The notes beneath the pieces were generated by a model. It saw only the letters and a program-made list of their open reading frames with translations. It was not told the origin of the DNA and did no database searches. This document shows, piece by piece, positions 35,167 through 44,313 of a stretch of DNA of 64,000 nucleotides. The stretch is taken from assembly GCA_947630475.1 (NCBI GenBank), contig CANRHR010000004.1:112896-176895 (forward strand), in the 5' to 3' direction. A program made the position numbers and the translations under genes. The stretch's first letter is position 1. Every line of letters begins with the position of its first letter. The DNA is from an uncultured Clostridia bacterium (GTDB lineage: Bacteria; Bacillota; Clostridia; Lachnospirales; CAG-274).

Positions 35167-36306
35167 ATGGCAATAAATTTTGATTTGTTTCCAAGCCCAT
35201 GCTATGTTGTTGATGAAGCCCTGTTGGAAAAAAATTTAAAAATTCTTAAGTATGTTCAGGACAGAACAGACTGTAAAATACTGCTTGCGACAAAGGCATT
35301 TTCAATGTATTCGGTTTTTAATACCATAGGCAAATATCTGTACGGCGTAACCTCAAGCTCTCTTAATGAGGCAAGGCTCGGCTATGAAGAAATGGGCAAA
35401 GAGGTTCATATTTTTTCACCCGCCTACCGAGATGATGAGTTTGATAAAATAATTGAATACTGTGACCATATAGTTTTTAATTCATTTAACCAATGGAAAA
35501 AATATAAAAATAAAATTTTGGCTCAGCCTAAAAAAATACAAATCGGACTTAGAATCAATCCGGAATATTCTGAGATAAAAACGGAAATTTATAATCCATG
35601 TGCCAAAAATTCCAGGCTTGGAATTACTTTGGATGATTTTAAAAAAAATGAAGAGCTTCTTGACGGTATTGATGGCATTCATTTTCATACAATGTGTGAG
35701 CAGGGCGCAGATGTTTTGGAAAGAACTGTAAAAGCGGCAGCCGAAAAATTCGGCGGATATTTAAAAAATATGAAATGGCTTAATTTTGGCGGAGGACATC
35801 ATATAACCAAAGAGGGATATGATTTGGACAGGCTTATAAGAGTTATTGACCGCGTAAAAGAAAAATATAACACAGAGATTTACCTTGAGCCGGGGGAAGC
35901 TGTGGCATTAAACAGTGGATTTTTAATTTCAACCGTGCTTGATGTAATAAAAAACGGAATCGATTTGGCAGTTTTGGATGTTTCGGCTGCTTGTCATATG
36001 CCCGATGTACTTGAGATGCCTTACAGACCGGAGGTTATAGGCGCAGGCGAAGCCGGAGAGTTTGAATACAGCTATCGCTTAACGGGGCCGACTTGTCTTG
36101 CCGGCGATATTATAGGAGATTATTCTTTTAAAAAGCCGCTAAAAGAAGGTGACAGAGTGATTTTCTGCGATATGGCAATTTATTCTATGGTTAAAAATAA
36201 TACATTTAACGGAATAAATCTTCCGTCTATTGCACTGTATAGCCTTGATAAAAAAGCCAAAATTATTAAAACCTTTGGCTATGATGACTTTAAAAGAAGA
36301 TTGTAG
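35167..36306 (+). CDS. nspC: Carboxynorspermidine decarboxylase
   Basis: A 379-residue fold-III PLP decarboxylase that removes CO2 from carboxy(nor)spermidine. FPSPCYVVDEALLEKNL starts the barrel; Lys43 in LLATKAFSMY should bind PLP. GIHFHTMCEQGAD, WLNFGGGHHIT and YLEPGEAVALNSGFL are family blocks. The C-terminal GPTCLAGDIIGDY holds the second-subunit active-site Cys-Asp. TGAGGTG lies before the ATG. Shares the promoter of the synthase gene. Confidence 0.94.
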   Translation: MAINFDLFPSPCYVVDEALLEKNLKILKYVQDRTDCKILLATKAFSMYSVFNTIGKYLYGVTSSSLNEARLGYEEMGKEVHIFSPAYRDDEFDKIIEYCDHIVFNSFNQWKKYKNKILAQPKKIQIGLRINPEYSEIKTEIYNPCAKNSRLGITLDDFKKNEELLDGIDGIHFHTMCEQGADVLERTVKAAAEKFGGYLKNMKWLNFGGGHHITKEGYDLDRLIRVIDRVKEKYNTEIYLEPGEAVALNSGFLISTVLDVIKNGIDLAVLDVSAACHMPDVLEMPYRPEVIGAGEAGEFEYSYRLTGPTCLAGDIIGDYSFKKPLKEGDRVIFCDMAIYSMVKNNTFNGINLPSIALYSLDKKAKIIKTFGYDDFKRRL

Positions 36307-36317
36307 CCTAAAATTCT

Positions 36318-36371
36318 GGCAGGCGCAAAATGTGTTTGGATATATTTATTAAAGCTTATTTTGAGCCTGCC
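36318..36371. terminator. Bidirectional hairpin between nspC and rluB
   Basis: GGCAGGCGCAAAAT and ATTTTGAGCCTGCC pair at 13 of 14 positions around a 26-nt loop, between two convergent genes. There is no long T-run on either side, so termination efficiency is uncertain. Confidence 0.55.
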
Positions 36372-36379
36372 TGATATCG

Positions 36380-37093
36380 TTAAAGCATTTTTAGATATTT
36401 TATTTCATCTTCATTTAGATATCTGTATTCTCCTTTTTTCAGACCATCCAAGCTTAAAGCTCCTACTGCAATTCTTTTAAGGGCTTTTACAGGGTGATTT
36501 ATTGAAGAACACATTTTTCTTATCTGACGGTTTCGCCCCTCTTTTATTATGATTTTAAGCTTTATCGGCTCTCCGTCTGATTTAACAACAAAAACCTTTG
36601 CTTTTGCCGTTTTTCTGCCGTCTATAAAGACGCCGTTTCTCAGCTTGTCAAGCTCTTCTTTTGAGGGCGGAGTTTTGATATCGGCTATGTAGGTTTTTTC
36701 AATGTTGTGTTTGGGATGAGTTAAACGATAGGCAAGATCGCCGTCATTTGTTAAAATCAGAAGCCCTGATGTATTGTAATCGAGCCTTCCCACAGGATAT
36801 ATCCTTTCTTTTATTCCGGTTATATATTCAAAAACGGTTTTTCGTCCAAATTGATCTTTTGTTGTTGTAACACAGCCCTCCGGTTTATTTAGCATTATAT
36901 ATATAAGATTTTTATTTATTTTAATTAATTTTCCGTCGAAAGTAACAATGTCGTTATCCGGATCTATTTTTGTTCCGAGCTGAGTTACGGTTTTGCCGTT
37001 TACAGCTACTCTGCCGTCTGATATATATTGTTCTGATTTTCGTCTTGAAGCAATTTCGGCTTCCGCAAGAAATTTTTGAAGTCTGACAGACAA
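36380..37093 (-). CDS. rluB: 23S rRNA pseudouridine synthase, RluB family
   Basis: A 237-residue enzyme: an S4 RNA-binding domain (VRLQKFLAEAEIASRRKSEQYI, residues 2-60) and an RsuA/RluB catalytic domain with YPVGRLDYNTSGLLILTNDGDLA, whose Asp in GRLDYNTSG is the nucleophile, and REGRNRQIRKM near the C-terminus. TTG start at 37093 chosen, 8 nt after GGGAG; a GTG 9 nt upstream abuts the ribosome site. Transcribed toward nspC with a shared hairpin between them. RluB, RluE and RluF subtypes cannot be firmly separated by eye. Confidence 0.92.
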   Translation of the reverse strand: MSVRLQKFLAEAEIASRRKSEQYISDGRVAVNGKTVTQLGTKIDPDNDIVTFDGKLIKINKNLIYIMLNKPEGCVTTTKDQFGRKTVFEYITGIKERIYPVGRLDYNTSGLLILTNDGDLAYRLTHPKHNIEKTYIADIKTPPSKEELDKLRNGVFIDGRKTAKAKVFVVKSDGEPIKLKIIIKEGRNRQIRKMCSSINHPVKALKRIAVGALSLDGLKKGEYRYLNEDEIKYLKML

Positions 37094-37238
37094 AAGCTTC
37101 ACTCCCTTATTATGTTAAAGCATTTTATTTTTATCGGCTTTTATATTATCATGCTTTAACAGGCTTAGTCAATTAATATTAATAAATTTAAATATAAGAA
37201 ATAAAAGCTTTGGCGCAATATACATATTAATTGCAAAC

Positions 37239-37267
37239 TTGCATTTTTTGTAAACCGGTGATATTAT
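37239..37267 (+). promoter_or_regulatory. Promoter of the 160-residue membrane protein
   Basis: TTGCAT, 17-bp spacer, TATTAT, 26 nt before the ATG. Confidence 0.55.
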
Positions 37268-37293
37268 ATATAAAAATATAATAGGAGGGTAAT

Positions 37294-37776
37294 ATGAAAA
37301 AGATAAAAATATTAAATAAAAACTATAATATTTTTCAATTGGCTGTTATTATCGCTTTTATAATATTTTCGATAGGTTTAATTATAGCCGGAGTTGATTT
37401 TTATAATCAAAAAAAGCTTAAAAAAGCGGCTGAAGCGCCTCTTCTAAAGTCTGTGAATGAATGTGTGGAGGTTTGCGATGAAGTTTATGCGCAGATGGGT
37501 ATATCTGATGATGAACATTTTGATATCCTTAAAGGAAATATAGAAAATGCAGCCACCCCTATAAACAAGTATTATGCGGCACAAACGCTTATGGATTATA
37601 CAAGCACGGTGTTTCTTAATTTCAGAAGCAAAGAGGCGGCGGAATATGAACAGGGAGATCCCAACGATTACAAAGCAAGAGTTTATCAGGAGTCTTTAAA
37701 TGAGCTTCAGAATAAATTTCAGCAAAAACTTGGCGCTCTTTCCAAAGCAAGGCAGGATTATACATCTGTTAAATAA
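37294..37776 (+). CDS. Hypothetical protein with one N-terminal membrane helix
   Basis: A 160-residue protein: basic start, helix FQLAVIIAFIIFSIGLIIAGV (about 17-37), then an all-helical polar part with NECVEVCDEVYAQMG (two Cys) and a C-terminal coiled segment (LNELQNKFQQKLGALSKARQ). Probably exposed outside the membrane, in a LemA-like plan, though no LemA motif is seen. The neighbours (rluB, cfa) give no clue. A GGAGGG ribosome site precedes the ATG. Confidence 0.6.
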   Translation: MKKIKILNKNYNIFQLAVIIAFIIFSIGLIIAGVDFYNQKKLKKAAEAPLLKSVNECVEVCDEVYAQMGISDDEHFDILKGNIENAATPINKYYAAQTLMDYTSTVFLNFRSKEAAEYEQGDPNDYKARVYQESLNELQNKFQQKLGALSKARQDYTSVK

Positions 37777-37930
37777 TTTTTTAATGTATATCAAGATTTA
37801 AATGAGTGAAGAATTGAAAATAGGTTTAAATATAATCAACCAAATAAATCCATATTATACGGCTAAGATTCAGACTTAATTCGGTTGGTTATTTGCGTAA
37901 TTGTCAGTATATGAAACGGAGGAATATCTG

Positions 37931-39097
37931 ATGACGTTGATAACAAGTGAATTTTTAAAATTTATGAAAAAGTTTGATAATTATCCATTTGAAATTACAA
38001 TAGATGGACAAAAAAATAAAATAGGCGAAGGAGAAGCGGCTTTTTCTGTTATTTTTAATAAAATACCAAGCTTAAGCAGCCTTATTACAAGCACATCACT
38101 TGCTTTGGGCGAAGGCTATATGAATGGCGATATAGAGATAGAAGGAGATCTCTACAATGCTTTGAGCTGTTTTCTTTCGCAAGTTGACAAATTTTCAACC
38201 GATAAAGTTAAGCTTAAAAAACTTATTTTTACATCAAGCTCAAGAAAAAATCAAAAAAAAGAGATATCATCACATTATGATATAGGAAATGATTTTTATA
38301 AGCTTTGGCTTGATGAAACAATGAGTTATTCCTGTGGATATTTTAAAAATGACAAATCTTCTCTTTACGAAGCTCAATGCAGCAAGGTGGAGCGTATACT
38401 CGAAAAGCTGTATTTAAAGGAAGGGATGAGCATATGTGACATAGGCTGCGGCTGGGGATTTCTGCTTATAGAGGCTGCAAAAAAATATAATATAAACGGA
38501 GTTGGCATTACTTTAAGCGTTGAGCAAAAAAAGGAGTTTGAAAGAAGAATAAAAGCCGAGGGGCTTGAAGAGCGCCTGAGAGTAGAGCTTTTGGATTACA
38601 GAGATATAGGATCCTTAAAGATGAGCTTTGACAGAGTTGTCAGCGTAGGTATGCTTGAACACGTTGGAAGAAAGAACTATGCCGAGTTTATAAGCTGTGT
38701 TAAGAGCGTTTTAAATAAAGGCGGGCTTTTTTTGCTTCACTTTATCAGCGCCCTTAAGGAGAATCCGGGAGACCCGTGGATAAAAAAATATATATTCCCC
38801 GGAGGAGTTGTGCCAAGCCTTAGGGAGATTATAAATACAGCCTCTGAAATGAAGTTTTATACAATTGATGTTGAGAGTCTTCGCCGTCATTATAACCGCA
38901 CTCTTTTGTGTTGGAATGAAAATTTTCAAAAAAACAGAGATAAAGTTAAGGAAATGTTTGATGAAAAATTTGTACGCATGTGGGAGCTTTATTTATGCTC
39001 ATGTGCTGCGGTGTTTATAAACGGCATTACAGATCTTCATCAAGTGTTGTTTACAAATGACGTAAATAATGATTTGCCAATGACGAGATGGTATTGA
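37931..39097 (+). CDS. cfa: Cyclopropane-fatty-acyl-phospholipid synthase family methyltransferase
   Basis: A 388-residue SAM-dependent enzyme that adds a methylene across double bonds of membrane lipid acyl chains. EISSHYDIGNDFYKLWLDETMSYSCGYF is the family signature; CDIGCGWGFLLIEAA binds SAM; VGMLEHVG, YIFPGGVVPSL and MWELYLCSCAA follow. Start at the ATG 7 nt after ACGGAGG; a GTG 30 nt earlier is less likely. The stop codon overlaps the left hairpin of dispersed element copy B. Confidence 0.93.
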   Translation: MTLITSEFLKFMKKFDNYPFEITIDGQKNKIGEGEAAFSVIFNKIPSLSSLITSTSLALGEGYMNGDIEIEGDLYNALSCFLSQVDKFSTDKVKLKKLIFTSSSRKNQKKEISSHYDIGNDFYKLWLDETMSYSCGYFKNDKSSLYEAQCSKVERILEKLYLKEGMSICDIGCGWGFLLIEAAKKYNINGVGITLSVEQKKEFERRIKAEGLEERLRVELLDYRDIGSLKMSFDRVVSVGMLEHVGRKNYAEFISCVKSVLNKGGLFLLHFISALKENPGDPWIKKYIFPGGVVPSLREIINTASEMKFYTIDVESLRRHYNRTLLCWNENFQKNRDKVKEMFDEKFVRMWELYLCSCAAVFINGITDLHQVLFTNDVNNDLPMTRWY

Positions 39098-39334
39098 CAC
39101 TCAGAAGCCAAGGGCTTCTGAGTGTCAATAAACCTAAATTTTGTTGAGTTTATAAGTTTTTAAGAGCGTCGCAGACATCAAATCCGCAGGCGGAAATCGC
39201 ATTTTCGCCGAGGAAAAAGGCGAGTTTCAAGGCTTTTAAAGCCGCCGGAATGAGCCTTTTATTCATCTGTTTAACTTCGAAAAAGTCCATTTGGACTTTT
39301 TCGATATTCAAAAGCCCTTGCAAAGCAAGGGCTT
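39096..39334 (+). repeat. Dispersed element copy B at the end of cfa
   Basis: Left hairpin GACACTCAGAAGCC/GGCTTCTGAGTGTC (14 bp, 39096-39126), then AATAAACC, body with GGCGGAAA/TTTTCGCC, AAAGGC/GCCTTT enclosing GGCTTTTAAAGCC, right-end hairpin CGAAAAAGTCC/GGACTTTTTCG, and an outer hairpin AAGCCCTTGC-AAA-GCAAGGGCTT (39312-39334). The outer hairpins on the two sides are related, not identical. The left one contains the inverse of the right-end tag GACACTC, suggesting a rearranged or nested copy. It fills the convergent gap between cfa and mecA and probably terminates both. Confidence 0.78.
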
Positions 39335-39338
39335 AATT

Positions 39339-39986
39339 TTATAGTGAAGCTAAAATATTTACGGCATTGTTTTTTACTATAATTTCTCCGTGTTCGGCAA
39401 GATAATATTTTGAGATTAAGTTTGATATGTGTTTTTGACCATATTCGCCTAAAATAGAATCCATTTCTTCAATTAAAATATTATCGGCTTCGCTGTCATT
39501 TTGCGCCACAAGAAAATAAGAATCATCAAGCTTATAAAGCATATTTGTGCCTGTATATTTGTCTTTTAGGCGAACGCAAGCCAAGCTTACGTCATTAAGA
39601 TTTTTAAATGAAAAAACAGTCAGCCTCTCGTCGTCTTTATTTAATATGTCTTCACAGTCTGGCGGCATAGGGCTTTTTTTAAATCTTCTTTTATCTCTGC
39701 TTTCGGGGATTAAAGAGAAATTTTGATCCGTTTCACAATCGTTATTTACTTTTGAAACAATTATCATAATACTGTCGTTTGAAGCCGGAACAGCTTCTAT
39801 CATAAGCGGACCGTTGTTTACCTCAAAACCACATTCCTCCATAGCCTGTTCCATAATATCTTTGAAAAGAAGCTGAGCTTTTTCGGAACCCATGGCAAGT
39901 TCGTTAATTTTTAAGTTCCTTTCTTCCAAATCTTCCTTTGTAAGATAAAATTTTATTTGGGTATCACTTATTTTTTCAATTTTCAT
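39339..39986 (-). CDS. mecA: Adaptor protein MecA
   Basis: A 215-residue ClpC adaptor. The N-terminal domain MKIEKISDTQIKFYLTKEDLEER (residues 1-~80, with FKDIMEQAMEECGFE) recognises substrates. A charged linker (RDKRRFKKSPMPPDC) and a C-terminal ClpC-binding domain with FKNLNDVSLACVRL and DSYFLVAQND follow. It targets regulators for ClpCP proteolysis. AAGGATGTG lies before the ATG. A promoter with an exact 17-bp spacer precedes it. Confidence 0.93.
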   Translation of the reverse strand: MKIEKISDTQIKFYLTKEDLEERNLKINELAMGSEKAQLLFKDIMEQAMEECGFEVNNGPLMIEAVPASNDSIMIIVSKVNNDCETDQNFSLIPESRDKRRFKKSPMPPDCEDILNKDDERLTVFSFKNLNDVSLACVRLKDKYTGTNMLYKLDDSYFLVAQNDSEADNILIEEMDSILGEYGQKHISNLISKYYLAEHGEIIVKNNAVNILASL

Positions 39987-40068
39987 TTAATCACATCCTT
40001 ATTTAAGGGTATAAAATCGCTTGAAACAGAATAAAGCCTATAGATTACACAATTAACGTCTTAATTAT

Positions 40069-40097
40069 AGTATAAATAATATATCGCCAAATGTAAA
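40069..40097 (-). promoter_or_regulatory. Promoter of mecA
   Basis: On the minus strand TTTACA, 17-bp spacer, TATACT, about 80 nt upstream of the mecA ATG. Confidence 0.6.
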
Positions 40098-40141
40098 GAG
40101 TTTATTGTCAGAAAAATTTAGCCATAACATCAAGCAGGCGC

Positions 40142-41485
40142 CTAATAGCCGGAAGAATCGCCTGATTTGACAAAGACAGGATTTTTAATCATCATAACAA
40201 TAAGAGGGATAACCATAAAAATCCATACAATAGGTTCAGCCGCTATTATAGCCCAATATCCGAAAATCGGCGCTGTAAATGAAGCTATCAAAACTTTACC
40301 CAAAAGCTCTATAAAGCTTGAAAAAATAGGAGTTTTTGTATCTCCTATACCCTGCATGGAATTTCTTAAAACAGCAATCAATGCAGGCACAAAATATAGC
40401 AGCGTATCCGCTTTTAAATAAAGCGAGCCGGTTTTTATAACTTTATACGAATCTGTAGAGGTTATAGCCTCGATAAAAGACGGCACTAAGGTATAGCTTG
40501 TTATAATAACAATAATGCACCATATCCAAACGGCAAGGGTTACGGTCTTTATGCCTGTTTTTATTCTCTGAATTTTTCCTGCGCCTAAATTTTGGCTGCA
40601 ATAGGTTGCCATTGCCGTTCCCGCAACGCTGAATGGAAGCATAAAAACCTCTGTAAGCTTCCTTGCTGCCATATGAGCGATTATTATATCGGAACCCATT
40701 GTATTTATTGCGCCCTGAAGGGCAAGCGTTCCGAAAAAAACAAAGCTCATCATAAAGCCCATAGACAGACCGCAGCTATAAAGCAGCTTAACCGATTTTG
40801 AGCTTATCTTAAGATCCTTTAGCTTAAGACGAAAAAGAGGATATTTTTTTATTATATATATTATGCACAGCAAAACTGAAATTGCCTGAGAAATAACAGT
40901 TGCGGCGGCGGCGCCCTCCACCGAGGTTTTAAGGCACAGTATAAACAGATAATCGAGAGCCACATTAATCAAAGCGGAAATTATAAGAAAAATCAGCGGC
41001 GTAAATGTATCTCCGACAGACCTTAAAATAGCTGCCAAAAGATTATAAACAGCCGCAACTGTCATTGCAGATAAAATTATTCTTATGTATGATATAGCCT
41101 GCGGCAAAATATCCTTGGGGGTGTTAAGCCAAGTAAGAATATGTTTTAAAAATAAGACGCTCAATATTGTAAGAATCAGGGCTGTGGCGACAGTTAAAAC
41201 CAAAGCGGCAGCGCCGGTCTTTTTTAATGCTTTATAATCCTTTGCGCCGAAGTATCTTGCCGTTATAACGGCAAAGCCGTTTGTAAGGCCAATAAGAAAG
41301 CCTATTATCAATGAATTGATTGGGCTTGTGGCGCCAACGGCGGCAAGAGCGTTATCCCCCAAAACGCTGCCGACTATATAGGTATCGGCAAGGTTATAAA
41401 AAAGCTGAAATATGTTTCCGGCAAAAATAGGCAGTGAAAAAATAAATATTAATTTAATAGGATTTCCTTTTGTTAAGTCATTCAT
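40142..41485 (-). CDS. MATE-family multidrug/toxin exporter
   Basis: A 447-residue integral membrane protein with about 12 helices. Family features: MNDLTKGNPIKLIFIFSLPIFAGNIFQLFYNLADTYIVG start, LAAVGATSPI, and at the pseudo-symmetric half IIAHMAARKLTEVFMLPFSVAGTAMATYCSQNLGAGK. MATE pumps export cationic compounds using Na+ or H+ gradients; the substrate is unknown. AAAGGGAT precedes the ATG. It follows spo0A on the same strand but behind the spo0A terminator. Confidence 0.93.
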   Translation of the reverse strand: MNDLTKGNPIKLIFIFSLPIFAGNIFQLFYNLADTYIVGSVLGDNALAAVGATSPINSLIIGFLIGLTNGFAVITARYFGAKDYKALKKTGAAALVLTVATALILTILSVLFLKHILTWLNTPKDILPQAISYIRIILSAMTVAAVYNLLAAILRSVGDTFTPLIFLIISALINVALDYLFILCLKTSVEGAAAATVISQAISVLLCIIYIIKKYPLFRLKLKDLKISSKSVKLLYSCGLSMGFMMSFVFFGTLALQGAINTMGSDIIIAHMAARKLTEVFMLPFSVAGTAMATYCSQNLGAGKIQRIKTGIKTVTLAVWIWCIIVIITSYTLVPSFIEAITSTDSYKVIKTGSLYLKADTLLYFVPALIAVLRNSMQGIGDTKTPIFSSFIELLGKVLIASFTAPIFGYWAIIAAEPIVWIFMVIPLIVMMIKNPVFVKSGDSSGY

Positions 41486-41545
41486 AATTATCCCTTTTTA
41501 TTAAAGTTTTAATCCGCTAAGAAAGTTATAAAATTAGAAAGCAAT

Positions 41546-41570
41546 ATAAAAAACCGTCTTAATCGACGGT
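41546..41570 (-). terminator. Terminator of spo0A
   Basis: Minus strand ACCGTC-GATTAA-GACGGT followed by TTTTTTA, 47 nt after the spo0A stop. Confidence 0.8.
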
Positions 41571-41616
41571 CTTTTACAAGGTATTTTATAGATTTTAAGC
41601 TATTAATGATAAATTG

Positions 41617-42399
41617 TCAGCCTGCTTTAAGCTCCAAACGGAGTCTGTCGGCTATAAGGGCTATAAATTCCGAATTTGTCGGCTTGCCTTTATGATTGCT
41701 TATTGTGTAGCCAAAAAGAGAATCTATTGCATCTACCTTTCCTCTGCTCCATGCAACCTCAATGGCGTGTCTTATAGCTCTTTCAACTCTGCTTGGAGTG
41801 GTATTGCACTTTTTGGCTATAGATGGATACAATTCTTTTGTAATATAATTTAAAACATCAATATCATCAATTGCCATAAGAATTGCATCTCTCATATAAT
41901 GATATCCCCTAATATGAGCCGGAACGCCTATTTCATGAAGAATAGCCGTTACCCTAGTTTCAATATCAACAGATGTTTTTAATGAAGATGCGCAAACGGA
42001 GCAGCCGGATGATGTTAAAAGAGGCTCATTAAGCTGTCTTATTCTGTTGAGCAAAAGCTCCATATCAAAAGGCTTTGCTATATAATGCTTAGCGCCAAGG
42101 GCAAATGCTTTTTTCATTATCTGTTCTTCTGTAACCGCAGTAAGCATTATGCACATAACATCAGATATCATTTTGTTTTCATTAAGCTTTTCTAAAATAC
42201 CAATCCCATCGAGATGCGGCATTACCTCATCAAGCAATGCAACATCAGGCTTTAATTCCATAATCTTATTATAAGCCTCCATACCGTCATTTGCAACACC
42301 AACTATTTCCATATTATTTTTTTCAAGATAATTTTTTATCAAGTCTGAAAAATCCTTGTTGTCATCGGCTATTAAGATTTTGAATTTGTTTTGCTCCAA
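41617..42399 (-). CDS. spo0A: Sporulation master response regulator Spo0A
   Basis: A 260-residue regulator. The receiver has the acidic pair in [10 protein letters not shown] (Asp12/13), phospho-Asp57 in [13 protein letters not shown], Thr in MLTAVTEE and Lys in YIAKPFD. The unique Spo0A DNA-binding domain carries [19 protein letters not shown] and [21 protein letters not shown], ending in the conserved [18 protein letters not shown] start at 42399 chosen, 6 nt after GGAGGG; a 22-residue upstream extension looks untranslated. Usually spoIVB lies just upstream; here a CYTH protein gene does. Confidence 0.97.
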   Translation of the reverse strand: MEQNKFKILIADDNKDFSDLIKNYLEKNNMEIVGVANDGMEAYNKIMELKPDVALLDEVMPHLDGIGILEKLNENKMISDVMCIMLTAVTEEQIMKKAFALGAKHYIAKPFDMELLLNRIRQLNEPLLTSSGCSVCASSLKTSVDIETRVTAILHEIGVPAHIRGYHYMRDAILMAIDDIDVLNYITKELYPSIAKKCNTTPSRVERAIRHAIEVAWSRGKVDAIDSLFGYTISNHKGKPTNSEFIALIADRLRLELKAG

Positions 42400-42455
42400 A
42401 GAAATCCCTCCGTTTATAAATGTTGAGCAAACAGATGCTTTCTGTCTGCACCGAT

Positions 42456-42490
42456 TTAATGCCAACGCCGCTTTAAAGGCGAAATATTGT
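42456..42490 (-). promoter_or_regulatory. Hairpin motif in the spo0A leader, shared with the hydrolase gene
   Basis: Minus strand TTTCGCC-TTTAAAGC-GGCGTTGGCA with TTAA after it. A near-copy (TTTCGCC-TTTTTA-GGCGTTGGCA) lies at 45924-45956, upstream of the alpha/beta hydrolase. Both are in the sense orientation 60-135 nt before the start codon. Nature unknown. Confidence 0.35.
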
Positions 42491-42577
42491 TGATTGGTTA
42501 AATTATTTCATAAAATATTAATTTTTACCAATAATATGTATTATAATATATAATACTAAATAAATCAATACTTTTTT

Positions 42578-43054
42578 TCATCTTTTAGGGATACCATTAA
42601 TGGATAACTGAGAATTGCTATATCTCCTATCGCTGCTTATATCCTTTCCAAACCAATCGGGAGGGTTGAATTTTTGGGCGTCTTCAATACTTTTAAACTC
42701 AACTTCAACATTCATAAAGCCTTTCAATTCACCGTGATAAATGTCTAATTCTGCCGTTAAGTTATCATCAAGCGGTATAATATATCTTGTTTTTTCTATT
42801 TTTTTTGATTCAACTTTTTTCCATAAATTATCAAATTCTTCTTTTGAGAGTTTATATTCAAATTCTGTCTTTTTAATATCTCCCTCTCCCTTAAATGTAA
42901 AAATATATTCATCGTCACGTCTGCGAAGTCTCAACGTAGGGAAAACAGAAATATACGCCTGCTCTATTTTGTATGATTTGTATTTATCTAAATTTTTGGG
43001 CAGATTTTTTACAAAAAATTTTCTTTCAATCTCACAGTTAATATTGTTTGACAT
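42578..43054 (-). CDS. CYTH-domain (triphosphate tunnel) protein
   Basis: A 158-residue protein with the EIERKFFV signature (residues 8-15) and the alternating acidic/basic tunnel residues: RLRRRDDEYIFTFKGEG, EFEYKLSKEEF, RYIIPLDDNLTAELDIYHGELKGFMNVEVEF. Bacterial members act as inorganic triphosphatases or similar. AAAAGGAGAT precedes the ATG. The function in vivo is not known. Confidence 0.9.
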   Translation of the reverse strand: MSNNINCEIERKFFVKNLPKNLDKYKSYKIEQAYISVFPTLRLRRRDDEYIFTFKGEGDIKKTEFEYKLSKEEFDNLWKKVESKKIEKTRYIIPLDDNLTAELDIYHGELKGFMNVEVEFKSIEDAQKFNPPDWFGKDISSDRRYSNSQLSINGIPKR

Positions 43055-43163
43055 ATGCTGATCTCCTTTTAGTATGATATTTGTACTTTGTTTGCGCTGA
43101 ATATTTGTAACCGACCGAATTGCTTTGGCGGTTAAATATCATTTATTTTTTGCGGCATAAAAA

Positions 43164-43192
43164 TTGAATTTGTTTCTGAATTGGATTATAAT
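43164..43192 (+). promoter_or_regulatory. Promoter of the DJ-1/PfpI gene
   Basis: TTGAAT, 17-bp spacer, TATAAT, about 100 nt upstream of the start. Confidence 0.65.
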
Positions 43193-43295
43193 AATATAAG
43201 AGCAATGCCGAATATTTACGGCGTCTGTTTTTACCCTGATTGTTGTATTATACATCAATATAAAAATAATTTACAGAGTATTAAGGAGGTTTTTT

Positions 43296-43847
43296 ATGAG
43301 TATAGCTTATTTATTTCTTGCAGACGGTTTTGAAGAGGTCGAAGCGCTTACCGTTGTTGATATATTAAGAAGGGGAGGAGTAAACATTAAAACCGTTTCT
43401 ATAATGGAAGGAAAAGATGTCATTGGCTCTCACGGAATAAAAGTTGAAGCAGATCTTATGTTTGATAAAAAAGGATACGATGATGCGGATATGCTTATTT
43501 TGCCGGGCGGGGGAAAGGGTACCCAAAATCTTAAGGCCCATAAAAATCTAAACGGCATAATAATAAAAGCCGAAAACAAAGGCAAATACCTTGCCGCAAT
43601 TTGCGCTGCGCCCAGTGTTTTTGGCCTTGCGGGCATTTTGGACGGATTAAAGGCGGTATGCTATCCGGGCTTTGAGCTTCAGCTTATAGGCGCTACCATA
43701 GGAAAGAGCAGCGTTGTTAAGGATGGAAAAATAATAACGGCAAAAAGTGCCGCTGCTTCAATGGAGTTTTCTTTTGTTCTCCTTGAAACCCTTGAGGGAA
43801 GCGAAAAGGCGCAGGAGGTTAAAGACAGTATATTGTTTGTAGGCTGA
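43296..43847 (+). CDS. DJ-1/PfpI/ThiJ family protein
   Basis: A 183-residue protein of the YajL/DJ-1 group. YLFLADGFEEVEALTVVDILRRGG is the start with the conserved Glu, LILPGGGKGTQNL the first loop, and YLAAICAAPSVFGLAG holds the nucleophile Cys (Cys103 by count, approximate). These proteins handle glyoxal-type damage or oxidative stress; activity varies. AAGGAGG precedes the ATG. Confidence 0.93.
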   Translation: MSIAYLFLADGFEEVEALTVVDILRRGGVNIKTVSIMEGKDVIGSHGIKVEADLMFDKKGYDDADMLILPGGGKGTQNLKAHKNLNGIIIKAENKGKYLAAICAAPSVFGLAGILDGLKAVCYPGFELQLIGATIGKSSVVKDGKIITAKSAAASMEFSFVLLETLEGSEKAQEVKDSILFVG

Positions 43848-43849
43848 TG

Positions 43850-43885
43850 ATGATATTCGTACCCTGCCCGGGGTACGAATATCAT
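43850..43885. terminator. Terminator of the DJ-1 gene (convergent)
   Basis: ATGATATTCGTACCC and GGGTACGAATATCAT form a perfect 15-bp stem with a 6-nt loop, then TTTGTT. It lies between convergent genes. Confidence 0.8.
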
Positions 43886-43893
43886 TTGTTATG

Positions 43894-44313
43894 TTATTCA
43901 TCGGCTAAAAAAATTTGCGCAAAAATTGCCGGAAGCTGACTTTCATAAACCCATTTAAGCTCTAAAAAATCAAAGGCATTTTTAACGACATTCTTGTCAA
44001 TATTATATATGTACGAAACGGCGGCAGGAGAATAAAACCGAGGGCTTCCGCATTCTATCTCCCTTTTAAGCAGGCGGCATATAAAGCTGTCAAGGCTCAT
44101 TAATAAAGGAAGAATTGTGTCAGCCTTTATTGTGCTTAAATTATTTGCACGAAGCGCTGATTTTATTTCTTCACAACTGACGTCTAAGGCTAACGAAGCC
44201 TGTTGTTCGGATATATCGCCTTGCTTTAAAAGCAAATCAAGATTTTCAATTTTTGGAGTTATTTCGGATTTATAAAAATCCAAAAAACTTCTTTGTTTTA
44301 TTAACTGTGCCAT
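43894..44313 (-). CDS. Hypothetical protein with possible HTH
   Basis: A 139-residue soluble protein. LLLKQGDISEQQASLALDVSCEEIKSALRAN (near residue 27) has the spacing of a helix-turn-helix, and the middle RFYSPAAVSYIYNIDKNVVKNAFDFLEL resembles a second one. I recognise no named family. Start at the ATG with AGGAGA upstream; a 17-residue longer reading has no ribosome site. Confidence 0.55.
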   Translation of the reverse strand: MAQLIKQRSFLDFYKSEITPKIENLDLLLKQGDISEQQASLALDVSCEEIKSALRANNLSTIKADTILPLLMSLDSFICRLLKREIECGSPRFYSPAAVSYIYNIDKNVVKNAFDFLELKWVYESQLPAIFAQIFLADE

